A stretch of DNA of 64,000 nt, from NCBI GenBank assembly GCA_009910795.1, contig VMEE01000091.1:1-64000 (forward strand). Direction: 5' to 3'. Made by a program: the position numbers and the translations under genes. Positions 12,646 through 20,712 of the stretch are shown piece by piece (the stretch's first letter is position 1; every line of letters begins with the position of its first letter). The DNA comes from Dehalobacter sp. CP (GTDB lineage: Bacteria; Bacillota_B; Desulfitobacteriia; Desulfitobacteriales; Syntrophobotulaceae). The notes under the pieces are model-generated. The model was not told where the DNA came from and did no database searches. It saw only the letters and a list, made by a program, of their open reading frames with translations.

Positions 12646-13896
12646 TTGAGCAAATTTGTTGTGACAGGCGGAAGAGAACTGGAAGGGAAAGTGGATGTCA
12701 GCGGTGCAAAGAACGCCATATTACCGATCATTGCAGCAAGTCTGCTGACTTCAGATAAGATTATTTTGGAGGAAGCCCCCGATCTGCTCGACGTTCAAGT
12801 CATGGGGCAGGTTATCGAATCTCTGGGGGGAAAGGTTAAAAGAAAGAACAAGAAATTATATATTGAAAACAGGGATATCGAAAATATAGAGGCTCCTTAC
12901 GATCTTATCTCCAAAATGCGAGCATCTATATTTATTATGGGCCCTTTGCTTGCTCGCAAGGGCAGAATCAGGATTTCTCATCCCGGTGGATGCGCAATCG
13001 GGTCCAGACCGATCAACTGGCATATTAAAGGTTTGGAGCTGCTGGGAGCTCAGGTCCGTATGGATAATGGTTTTTTGGACGTTTCGGCCTCCAGACTGAA
13101 AGCGGCAAGAATATATCTGGATTTTCCGAGCGTTGGAGCAACCGAGAATATCATGATGGCTGCAGTAAACGCTGAGGGTACGACCATTGTTGAGAATGCT
13201 GCTCAGGAACCCGAAATTGTTGATCTCGCCAATTTTATCAATGAAATGGGCGGCAAAATTCGCGGCGCAGGCACGAATATCATTAACATTGAAGGGGTCA
13301 AAGAACTTCATGGGACCACGCATACAATTATCCCGGACCGGATCGAAGCAGGAACATACATCTTGATGGCTGCGGCCTGCGGCGGTGAAGTCTTAGTGCG
13401 GAACGTTATCCCTGTTCACTTGACCTCGCTTTTGGCTAAACTTGATGAAGCCGGCGTGGTATATAAAGAGGAAGATGACGGTATAAGAGTCATTGGCAAA
13501 GGGAACTATCATGCCGTAGACATTAAGACCCAAGTGCATCCGGGGTTTTCAACCGATTTGCAGGCTCCGATCATGGCGATGCTTACACGGGCCCATGGGA
13601 CCTCAATGATTACAGAGACCGTTTTTGAAAACAGATTCATGCATGTCGAAGAACTGAAAAGAATGGGCGCAGATATCCGGATTGAGGGCAGAAGTGCGAT
13701 TGTCCAGGGAGTGGAAAACCTTCATCCCGCTACCGTAAGTGCGAGTGATTTGCGGGCCGGAGCGGGCCTTGTTCTGGCAGCACTGACGGCCAATGGCACC
13801 TCGGAAATCAGAGAGATCCATCATATTGAAAGAGGTTATGAATACCTTGAAGTTAAATTAAGGGGTATTGGTGCCAATATCACGAAAGAAGAATAA
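12646..13896 (+). CDS. murA: UDP-GlcNAc 1-carboxyvinyltransferase
   Basis: A 416-residue cytosolic enzyme that transfers enolpyruvyl from PEP to UDP-GlcNAc, the first committed step of peptidoglycan synthesis. The SGAKNAIL motif (Lys and Asn of the active site) is near the N-terminus. Cys116 in HPGGCAIGSRP is the residue alkylated by fosfomycin in sensitive enzymes, so no Cys-to-Asp resistance change is present. TTG start with AGGAG eleven bases upstream. Length is typical. It lies directly before spoIID, as in Bacillus. Confidence 0.97.
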   Translation: MSKFVVTGGRELEGKVDVSGAKNAILPIIAASLLTSDKIILEEAPDLLDVQVMGQVIESLGGKVKRKNKKLYIENRDIENIEAPYDLISKMRASIFIMGPLLARKGRIRISHPGGCAIGSRPINWHIKGLELLGAQVRMDNGFLDVSASRLKAARIYLDFPSVGATENIMMAAVNAEGTTIVENAAQEPEIVDLANFINEMGGKIRGAGTNIINIEGVKELHGTTHTIIPDRIEAGTYILMAAACGGEVLVRNVIPVHLTSLLAKLDEAGVVYKEEDDGIRVIGKGNYHAVDIKTQVHPGFSTDLQAPIMAMLTRAHGTSMITETVFENRFMHVEELKRMGADIRIEGRSAIVQGVENLHPATVSASDLRAGAGLVLAALTANGTSEIREIHHIERGYEYLEVKLRGIGANITKEE

Positions 13897-13911
13897 CCGA
13901 CTTCGTTTGTA

Positions 13912-13940
13912 TCATATCGCTGCCCTCCTGTGCATACAAA
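13912..13940 (+). promoter_or_regulatory. Sigma-E-type promoter of spoIID
   Basis: TCATATC, 14 bp, then CATACAAA. These match the sigma-E consensus (KMATATT, 14-15 bp, CATACAHT) at 6 of 7 and 7 of 8 positions. It lies 34 bp before the spoIID start; spoIID is a classic sigma-E gene. Confidence 0.7.
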
Positions 13941-13974
13941 TAGGATATGCTTGTACTGTGCAGGAGGCCAAAAC

Positions 13975-14910
13975 GTGAGTAAAAGAATGAAAACAATAAC
14001 GGCCGCTGTCATGGCCGTTATCTTTTTTGTAGGAATACTGCCCGTGCTTATCAGTTGGTTTGGGGGTGAAGACCAGGACGATCTGGGAATACCGGTAAGG
14101 GTCAAACTGGCAGACGGCCAGATCAGAGCAATACCCATAGAGGAATACCTGGTCGGGGTAGTTGCAGCCGAAATGCCTGCCGAGTTTGAAGCAGAGGCGT
14201 TAAAGGCCCAGGCTGTTGCCGCCAGGACCTATGTACTGAAAAGGATGGAATCCGCTGCGGGCAGCGACTTTGATGTGGACACCACTGTCAATACGCAGGT
14301 CTGGAATACCAATGAAGAAATGCGGACAAAATGGGGAATCATCAACTACTGGAAATACCAGCGCAAAATTGCAGATGCGGTTAAAGCTACACGGGGGAAG
14401 GTTGTTACGTATCAGGGAAAAATGATTAATGCGTTTTTCTACAGCAGCTGCGGCCGGAAAAAGACTGAGCGGGCTGGAGACGTTTGGAGTACAGATCTGG
14501 ATTATCTCAAAAATGTGCCGTCCGGCGAAAGTGATTCGCTACGGTTCGTCAAACATCAGATCTTTCAGTGTGCTGAATTTTACCAGCTTCTTGGTTTCAC
14601 CCAGATCCCGGAAAAGTTTTCGGACAGCGATGTCATCTTAATTGAAAGGACGAAAGCCGGACGGGTAAAGACACTGGCTGTCAGAAACAAAGTTTTCAAG
14701 GGAACGGAACTGCGGAGCAAGCTTCAGCTTTCCTCAACCGATTTTGAATGGGAGACCCGCGGAACAGAAATTGAGTTTGTTACGTACGGCAAAGGACACG
14801 GAGTCGGAATGTCACAATACGGGGCCAATGACCTGGCTCTAAAAGGCGAATCGTACATGGAAATCCTGGGACATTATTATCAAGGGACAAAACTTGAAAA
14901 GGCTTACTGA
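13975..14910 (+). CDS. spoIID: Stage II sporulation protein D
   Basis: A 311-residue membrane-anchored lytic transglycosylase of the engulfment complex, acting from the mother cell on septal peptidoglycan. One N-terminal membrane helix (about residues 7-26) is followed by the SpoIID domain with AAEMPAEFEAEALKAQAVAARTY, which includes the conserved Glu66, and a C-terminal GKGHGVGMSQYGANDLA motif. GTG 13975 is chosen over GTG 13930 because CAGGAGG lies eight bases before it and the earlier start overlaps the sigma-E -10 box. In Bacillus its partner genes spoIIQ and spoIIID follow; here spoIIID follows but no spoIIQ is seen. Confidence 0.95.
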   Translation: MSKRMKTITAAVMAVIFFVGILPVLISWFGGEDQDDLGIPVRVKLADGQIRAIPIEEYLVGVVAAEMPAEFEAEALKAQAVAARTYVLKRMESAAGSDFDVDTTVNTQVWNTNEEMRTKWGIINYWKYQRKIADAVKATRGKVVTYQGKMINAFFYSSCGRKKTERAGDVWSTDLDYLKNVPSGESDSLRFVKHQIFQCAEFYQLLGFTQIPEKFSDSDVILIERTKAGRVKTLAVRNKVFKGTELRSKLQLSSTDFEWETRGTEIEFVTYGKGHGVGMSQYGANDLALKGESYMEILGHYYQGTKLEKAY

Positions 14911-15485
14911 TAAATTAAAGAATAACTGCAATGATACCGATCACATAAAGATGCAGATCGCTGATAAAGCACGAGACACAAAGAAAAATCGAAAGCAGCA
15001 GCTTGTTAAACATATAAATACACCCGAATAGTAATACGTTCATTCCTAAAATTCCAAAACATTACTCGATTTTAGTATGTCTTTTTTTCTTTTGAAACAA
15101 GAGACACTATAATTTTGTTTCTGAAAGAAGATGAGAGAGGGTGCAAGGAGTGGAAGATGAATATGATGCTCTTATATAAACGGACCTAATTATTATGCAG
15201 CGATTCTGCCACCCACCATATAGCGGCCGGCATGGGCGAACTTTCCCGGACCGGAGACTGCAAAGGCATAAATACCTTCTTGTTTAATGCTTTTCTCAAA
15301 GATCCGAAGCAGGGGAAGACCATACTGGAAGGCTATAGCGGGCTTGATTTAGGAAAAAGGCGTGCCTGCCTGCAAATCAGTGTACATTATTTACCAGTAA
15401 GGGACATCCTCTTTAGGATGTCTTTTTCATTTGTACCCGCATATAAATGAACTAATACATTGCAGGTACAAAGGGGAGAGGGAGA
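14911..15485. other. 575-bp gap between spoIID and spoIIID
   Basis: No gene can be supported. The position corresponds to spoIIQ in many spore formers, but none of the M23 peptidase motifs can be read in any frame. A reading frame from about 15190 to 15450 on the plus strand is open but crosses a clear terminator hairpin (15403-15427) and has no start site with a ribosome binding site. A GCAAGGAG followed by a nine-codon frame (GTG at 15150) is also present. It may hold a decayed gene or an untranslated RNA that ends at the terminator. Confidence 0.45.
15403..15427 (+). terminator. Terminator upstream of spoIIID
   Basis: Perfect 8-bp stem GACATCCT/AGGATGTC with a 4-base loop, followed by five T. 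It has no recognised gene immediately upstream, so some transcript must cross the gap after spoIID. Confidence 0.75.
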
Positions 15486-15740
15486 GTGCAGGAACATATC
15501 AAAAGAAGAGCTTTGGATATTGGCAACTATATTATAGAATCGAGCTGTACAGTGCGGCAGACCGCGCAAATATTTGGGGTATCCAAGTCGACGGTACATA
15601 AAGATGTAACGGAAAGATTGCCGTTGATTAACAAACGACTTTCCTCTCAGGTCAAGCATGTCCTTGAAAGCAATAAAGCCGAGAGGCATATTCGGGGAGG
15701 AGAAGCAACCAAGAAGAAATATATGCATACGGAGGATTAG
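15486..15740 (+). CDS. spoIIID: Sporulation regulator SpoIIID
   Basis: An 84-residue DNA-binding regulator of the mother-cell programme, which activates and represses many sigma-E genes and helps switch to sigma-K (family knowledge). The helix-turn-helix VRQTAQIFGVSKSTVHKDVTERL and the basic C-terminal tail RHIRGGEATKKKY are the family signature. GTG start with AAAGGGG about ten bases upstream. Length equals that of Bacillus SpoIIID to within about ten residues. mreB/mbl follows after 222 bp, as expected. Confidence 0.95.
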   Translation: MQEHIKRRALDIGNYIIESSCTVRQTAQIFGVSKSTVHKDVTERLPLINKRLSSQVKHVLESNKAERHIRGGEATKKKYMHTED

Positions 15741-15836
15741 CTCCTAAAAGACAGACAGAAAATATAGGTCGTAAAAAACGGAAAGAAAGAGGAAAACATA
15801 AAATTACATCGAATAATATGAGCAAAGCTATGAAAA

Positions 15837-15864
15837 GAATCTCCCCTCAGGGAGATTCAATTTT
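15837..15864 (+). terminator. Terminator after spoIIID
   Basis: 9-bp stem GAATCTCCC/GGGAGATTC with a CTCA loop, then AATTTT. It separates spoIIID from mreB. Confidence 0.65.
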
Positions 15865-15962
15865 GGCTGCCGCCCTGCATGTAAAAGCTTGGCGTCTGCC
15901 AGGTTTTTCTAATTTTCATGGGACAAGCCAATAGAATCGTGAAGTGAAAGGGGCAGCACCTG

Positions 15963-16952
15963 ATGTTTGGGACTGATCTCGGGATTGATTTAGGCACGGC
16001 GAGTGTTCTGGTCTATGCACAAGGCAGGGGTATCGTTTTGCACGAGCCTTCGGTCGTTGCGATTGATAAGAACACAGGTAGAAGAATTGCGGTCGGCCAA
16101 GAGGCCAGAATGATGCTTGGCAGGACTCCCGGAAGCATTATGGTCATCAGGCCGATGAGGGATGGCGTCATTGCAGATTATCAGACCACCGAAATCATGC
16201 TGAAATATTTACTCAAAAAAGCGGGAATAAAAAACTGGCCTTTTATAAAAAATAGAGTTGTTGTCTGTATACCGTCCGGAGTCACCGAAGTTGAAGAAAG
16301 GGCTGTAAAACAAGCCGCTATGAAAGCCGGTGCCGGACAGGTCAAAGTAATTGAGGAACCTTATGCAGCTGCCCTGGGGGCCGGTATGGACATATACGGA
16401 CCCGAAGGAAACATGGTCGTCGATATCGGCGGTGGAACGACAGATATTGCAGTAATCAGCCTGGGTGGGGTCGTAACCAAAAAAAGCATTCGCATGGGCG
16501 GGGATAAACTGGATGAATCGATTATCAGGTTTATTCGTAGAGAATTCAATTTAATGATCGGAGAAAGAACGGCGGAAGATATCAAGATCAAAGTCGGCTG
16601 CGCCGTTAAGGAAGGAAAAGCAGACGACGCGGAGATCGATGTCAGAGGAAGAGATCTCATCACCGGACTCCCGAAGACCATCACGGTAGATTCAAAAATG
16701 ACGTATAAAGCGATGGAAGAATCGCTGGAAGTGATTGTAGCCGGAGTTAAAGATGTTCTAGAGCGTACACCGCCGGAACTTGCTGCGGATATTATGAACA
16801 GGGGAATCGTACTTACCGGCGGAGGATCGATGGTGAATTCCCTGGATCTGAGGATTTCCAAGGAGACGGGACTCATTGTGACCCTTGCCGATCATCCGAT
16901 TTCCTGTGTCGCTTTAGGGACAGGCAAAGTCCTTAAAAACAGTTTCAAGTGA
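15963..16952 (+). CDS. mreB: Rod shape protein MreB/Mbl
   Basis: A 329-residue bacterial actin homologue that forms membrane-associated filaments guiding side-wall synthesis. Actin-fold phosphate and ATP motifs are visible: GIDLGTASVLVYA at the N-terminus, VVDIGGGTTDIAVISLGG in the middle and GIVLTGGGSMV near the C-terminus. Its place directly after spoIIID is that of mbl in Bacillus, so it is probably the Mbl-type paralogue rather than the mreBCD one. GAAAGGGG precedes the ATG. Length is typical. tagA follows after 16 bp, hinting at co-transcription with wall-polymer synthesis. Confidence 0.95.
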   Translation: MFGTDLGIDLGTASVLVYAQGRGIVLHEPSVVAIDKNTGRRIAVGQEARMMLGRTPGSIMVIRPMRDGVIADYQTTEIMLKYLLKKAGIKNWPFIKNRVVVCIPSGVTEVEERAVKQAAMKAGAGQVKVIEEPYAAALGAGMDIYGPEGNMVVDIGGGTTDIAVISLGGVVTKKSIRMGGDKLDESIIRFIRREFNLMIGERTAEDIKIKVGCAVKEGKADDAEIDVRGRDLITGLPKTITVDSKMTYKAMEESLEVIVAGVKDVLERTPPELAADIMNRGIVLTGGGSMVNSLDLRISKETGLIVTLADHPISCVALGTGKVLKNSFK

Positions 16953-16968
16953 GAATCCGGGGACAAAA

Positions 16969-17697
16969 ATGAAACAATTGAAAATATTGGGAACGCGTAT
17001 TGATCCAGCTAGTTTGCAGGACTGCCTTGAAACTATTAAAAATACGATTTTGCTGGGGCAGCAACTCCGGATTGTGACCGCAAATCCCGAATTAATTTAC
17101 AAAGCTGAACATGACGCCAATCTCCTAGCAGTCATCAATTCAGCCGGTCTTGTCGTACCGGATGGGGTCGGCGTAGTTTGGGCTGCCCGGAAACTTGGCC
17201 GTCCGGTCAAAGAAAGAGTAACCGGCATCGACCTGACAGCAGGGATTTTAGGGGAAAGCAACCGTCACGGATGGAGAATATTTCTGTTGGGCGCGAAGCC
17301 GGGCATTGCAGAAAAAGTTATTCGGCAGCAGAGCCTGAGGTACCCGGGGATAGCGTTGGCGTGTCATCATGGTTTTTTTACGCAGGCAGAAGAACCGGAG
17401 GTCATCCGGCAGATCCGTCACTTTGCACCGGATATTCTTTTGGTTGGCTTGGGTGCCCCCAAACAGGAATACTGGAATCATGAACACCCCGGGCTGGCTA
17501 AAGTAAGTATGGGTATCGGGGGGTCATTCGACGTACTGTCAGGAGAAGTGAAACGTGCCCCCGAGATATTTCGGGAATCCGGATTGGAATGGCTTTACCG
17601 GCTGATCAGCGAACCGGGCCGGATAAAAAGGCAAGTTGTACTTCCACTGTACCTTCTAAGGGTTCTGAAACAGAAATATTTTCCGGGATCTGACTAA
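16969..17697 (+). CDS. tagA: ManNAc transferase TagA/WecG (GT26)
   Basis: A 242-residue GT26 glycosyltransferase that adds N-acetylmannosamine to undecaprenyl-PP-GlcNAc, making the linkage disaccharide of wall teichoic acid or a related polymer. Motifs are the TANPELIYKAEHD segment, VPDGVGVVWAARKLG, a hydrophobic RIFLLGAKPG and LVGLGAPKQEYW, all typical of the family. The C-terminal basic tail is expected to associate with the membrane. It starts 16 bp after mreB. The donor sugar comes from WecB encoded at 2782-3939. A hairpin terminator follows. Confidence 0.93.
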   Translation: MKQLKILGTRIDPASLQDCLETIKNTILLGQQLRIVTANPELIYKAEHDANLLAVINSAGLVVPDGVGVVWAARKLGRPVKERVTGIDLTAGILGESNRHGWRIFLLGAKPGIAEKVIRQQSLRYPGIALACHHGFFTQAEEPEVIRQIRHFAPDILLVGLGAPKQEYWNHEHPGLAKVSMGIGGSFDVLSGEVKRAPEIFRESGLEWLYRLISEPGRIKRQVVLPLYLLRVLKQKYFPGSD

Positions 17698-17797
17698 AAA
17701 AACGGTTCATATCGGTTAATCTTGACCGGATGAGTCTAATAGGGAATAAATACGATTCTAATCGATCAGTAAAATAACCCGCTCAGATAATAAACGA

Positions 17798-17840
17798 AAG
17801 CTAAGTGACCGTTTACAGTGCACTTAGCTTATTATTTTTT
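17798..17840 (+). terminator. Terminator after tagA
   Basis: Perfect 10-bp stem AAGCTAAGTG/CACTTAGCTT with a 13-base loop, followed by ATTATTTTTT. Its 3' arm overlaps the last codons of the convergent glycosyltransferase gene. Confidence 0.8.
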
Positions 17841-18945
17841 CATAAAAAGTTATTGTATCCTGAACCATTTTTTCAATGGAAAACAGGCTGACCTTTTGCC
17901 TAGCTCGGGCAGTCATTTCGACAGAAAAAGCCCTGTCCTTGAGCACCTTGCTGCAGGCCAGCGCCATCGCCGCAGGGTCAGCCGGCGGAACGAGCAGGGC
18001 TTCCTTGTGGTCTTCCAGAAGTTCAGGGATCCCGCCGACCTTGGAAGCTATAATCGGGATTCCGGCTTGAGCGGCTTCCAGTAAAACTAGTCCCATTCCT
18101 TCGCTCAGAGAAGGAAATACAAACAAATCCATCGCCGGCAGGGCCTGCCAGGCTGAAGGCAGGTAGCCGGTCAGCGTAAATGGAAGTCCGGAAAGCTTCA
18201 GCTGTTCGGTCAGTTGATTATGAAGAGGACCTTCACCGATGATGAGCAGATGAAGGTCAGGGATTTCCGCAGTCAGCAGTTTCATCGCTTCAATCAGGTA
18301 AAACTGCCCTTTCACCGGGTGAAGACGGCCAATCGTCCCGATGACAAGACAATGATCCGGGATTGACCATTGTTCACGGAAGGCTTTGAACATTTGGTCT
18401 GGTTGAGTGAATGAAAATATTTCACTACCGTTATAGATCACGTTCACCGGCAAAGTTAATCCTTTCCTGCTCAGTCGGATGGCAGCGGATTGGCTGAGAC
18501 TGACGGATACCGCAATAATGCCGGCAGACCAGTGCAGGGTGAGGTTATCGACCCAGAGAGAAATCCTGCCTTTGAGGGAAGACGGATAATCGTACTCCGG
18601 CAGGCTGTGGATGGTTGAAATGCAGGGGATCTTGGTGAGTCTCGCGACGGTCCGCCCCAGAAGGTTAGCCCTTGTGCCATGGGCATGGATTAACGCAATC
18701 TTATGTTTGCGGCAGAAAGCAATAATGGTAGGCAAAGGGGAGAGGTCAAAAGGGAACTGCATGGGGAATATTTCAGACGGGATGCCGAAAGACTGTGCGC
18801 ATGGTGCCAGCGCGGAGCCCTTGGCCAGACAACCCAGAAAAGGATTTACGCTTTGCCTGTCCAGATTTTTCAGGAGATTCAGAACGTTCTGCTCAGCCCC
18901 TCCGATCTCGCCGCCTCCAATCAGATGAAGAACATTAATCGACAT
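17824..18945 (-). CDS. Family 4 glycosyltransferase
   Basis: A 373-residue GT-B fold retaining glycosyltransferase, cytosolic or membrane-peripheral. The N-terminal domain has GGGEIGGAEQNVLNLLKNL, typical of GT4 enzymes. The C-terminal nucleotide-sugar domain has IGTIGRLHPVKGQFYLIEAM and the E-x7-E type motif in FPSLSEGMGLVLLEAAQAGIPIIASKVGGIPELL. The sugar cannot be predicted. It diverges from the O-antigen-ligase-like gene, with about 98 bp between starts, and both probably belong to a surface-polysaccharide locus. Its 3' end overlaps the tagA terminator. Confidence 0.9.
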   Translation of the reverse strand: MSINVLHLIGGGEIGGAEQNVLNLLKNLDRQSVNPFLGCLAKGSALAPCAQSFGIPSEIFPMQFPFDLSPLPTIIAFCRKHKIALIHAHGTRANLLGRTVARLTKIPCISTIHSLPEYDYPSSLKGRISLWVDNLTLHWSAGIIAVSVSLSQSAAIRLSRKGLTLPVNVIYNGSEIFSFTQPDQMFKAFREQWSIPDHCLVIGTIGRLHPVKGQFYLIEAMKLLTAEIPDLHLLIIGEGPLHNQLTEQLKLSGLPFTLTGYLPSAWQALPAMDLFVFPSLSEGMGLVLLEAAQAGIPIIASKVGGIPELLEDHKEALLVPPADPAAMALACSKVLKDRAFSVEMTARARQKVSLFSIEKMVQDTITFYEKIIS

Positions 18946-19043
18946 AGATTGCCTCCTCCAAAGCCTTTGGCATAATATTTCTCTGCTGTTATAAATATGA
19001 TAGAGAAATATGATTGGACTTGCAAGTCCTGCGGAGGATTAAG

Positions 19044-20270
19044 GTGAATTATGGGAGGACAGAAAATTTCCTGAGTGTGTTTATGTTTTTGGGTATGATA
19101 TGCCACGGAATTTTTTTTATCCGAGAGTGGCTTGTCCTGGGTGCTGTCTTGATATTCTACACGATTGCTCACTGGAAACAAGTTTGTCTTACAACGATCG
19201 CCGCCAAAAAAAAATTTCGGAATCCGGTGAGCATTTTTTTGCTACTGAGCCTTTTTTCGCTGGCGGGACTATTTAGTCCAGTCAGGGCAATTGATGGCTG
19301 GCTGGAAGCGTTCCGCTGGATGGTATATTTATCTGCCTATTTGTGGGGAATACAGCTGGCGGCTGCCGGGGAGGCAAATAGGTTTTTAAACAGAATGATA
19401 TGGCTGACGATTTTGGCGGTGGTACTGTCCTGGCTGCCCGGAAGTGAAAATATCTGGCTGCCGCCTGGCCCGCCGGAAGAAGGGCGCTATGCCTTCTGTT
19501 TCGGATATCCGAATTCTGCGGCAGCTTTTCTTGGGTGCCAATTAATGGTAATATTGATAAAAAGGGAATTTAACCCATTTTTCTTGCTGCTGCTGGGAAT
19601 AAGTATCCTATCCACTGGATCAAGGGCTTCAATGCTGCTGCTTTTGTTGTTTATCCCGATTCTATTGCTAAAAAAGAGAGCTTTAACTCAAAAGAATATT
19701 ATACATGTGGATAGCATCAGAACTGTAACCGAAAAGCGTTCTCGGGCGTCAGTCAGAATAATACTTCTTGCTTGTTTGATCATTGTCCTATACCCTGCAG
19801 TTTCGAGTATACAGGTGCCATTCAGTCATTTATGTTCTTGGACGGATACCAGCATGGCGGAAAGAATTACGTATTACGCTGACAGCATCCAGCTTGCCAG
19901 GGATGCATATTTTCTGCCGCGGGCGGGAGGGTGGCTCGGTTTTTCCTTTATTCAGACCACCCCTTATTGGACATTGGATACCCATTCTTCATTTTGCCGG
20001 GTGCTTTTAAATCAGGGGATCATTGCTCTTGTGTTATTAATGCTTTGGGCACGGCAAGGACTCAGGAGTTTTGTCCAGGACCTTCGGAATGGAGATGACC
20101 TTGGAACGATCTGTACGAAAGCAGCAGCTCTATTTTTGGGACTGCACAGCCTGATTGATGTGGATATGTCTTTTGGGATTGTCGGCATCTTATTCTGGCT
20201 GCTGGTCGGGCTGAATACCGGGGAAAAAGTAGAAAATCAGGACAAGATCAGAACCGCCTTGCTTAGCTGA
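19044..20270 (+). CDS. O-antigen ligase-like (Wzy/WaaL) membrane protein
   Basis: A roughly 408-residue polytopic membrane protein with ten or more hydrophobic segments, a large extracellular-type loop in the second half (DTSMAERITYYADSIQLARDAYFLPRAGGWLGF) and the pattern seen in O-antigen ligase/polymerase (Wzy_C) proteins, including GRYAFCFGYPNSAAAFLG. Likely substrates are lipid-linked glycans; in a Gram-positive cell it may polymerise or attach a surface polysaccharide or glycosylate a protein. GTG 19044 is chosen because GGAGG lies six bases before it; an earlier TTG at 19014 has no site. Confidence 0.8.
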   Translation: MNYGRTENFLSVFMFLGMICHGIFFIREWLVLGAVLIFYTIAHWKQVCLTTIAAKKKFRNPVSIFLLLSLFSLAGLFSPVRAIDGWLEAFRWMVYLSAYLWGIQLAAAGEANRFLNRMIWLTILAVVLSWLPGSENIWLPPGPPEEGRYAFCFGYPNSAAAFLGCQLMVILIKREFNPFFLLLLGISILSTGSRASMLLLLLFIPILLLKKRALTQKNIIHVDSIRTVTEKRSRASVRIILLACLIIVLYPAVSSIQVPFSHLCSWTDTSMAERITYYADSIQLARDAYFLPRAGGWLGFSFIQTTPYWTLDTHSSFCRVLLNQGIIALVLLMLWARQGLRSFVQDLRNGDDLGTICTKAAALFLGLHSLIDVDMSFGIVGILFWLLVGLNTGEKVENQDKIRTALLS

Positions 20271-20300
20271 AGCATATGATAGAAATAATCAGAAGAATCA

Positions 20301-20702
20301 ATGATTATACGGCAAAGGCGGGTCAGGCACATGATGCTTATTTATGGTGTATTGGCGGTAGGTTTGATTATTCTTTGGTTATGGGCAGGACAATATGAGT
20401 GGGAGCTTCCGGATGCCCTGTCTGAACGGATTGAGGCCTTTGGAACAAACAACACGCGGCAGGTGAAGACAATCACTGACAATGCGGTTTTGGCTATTGA
20501 GGCCAGGGAATTTGACCATGAGGATATTGAAAAAGAAATTTATATGGTCAGAAAAACGCGAAACAGGCAGGAGGGAATAATTGTCAGAATAGATCTGTCG
20601 CAGGAGAATGCCAATCTTCCTAAAGACGAGCAGGAAAGAACCAAGACCCGTCTGGAAAGACGTTTTCCTGGCTTGACGGTTCAGTATACTCAGAAAGGAT
20701 AA
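20301..20702 (+). CDS. Uncharacterised single-span membrane protein
   Basis: Not recognised. A protein of up to 133 residues with one N-terminal membrane helix (about residues 12-29) and a soluble domain with many charged residues. The start could be ATG 20301 or ATG 20331 (MLIYGVLAV follows either Met); neither has a strong ribosome binding site. It lies 30 bp after the O-antigen-ligase-like gene and 10 bp before comFA, so it is probably co-transcribed with both. Codon use resembles its neighbours, so it is likely real. Confidence 0.6.
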   Translation: MIIRQRRVRHMMLIYGVLAVGLIILWLWAGQYEWELPDALSERIEAFGTNNTRQVKTITDNAVLAIEAREFDHEDIEKEIYMVRKTRNRQEGIIVRIDLSQENANLPKDEQERTKTRLERRFPGLTVQYTQKG

Positions 20703-20712
20703 GGACAAAAGC

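Noticed and set aside
15232..15450. 72-codon plus-strand frame upstream of spoIIID
   Set aside because: It reads through a clear terminator hairpin and lacks a ribosome binding site; kept only as a possible remnant in the gap description.
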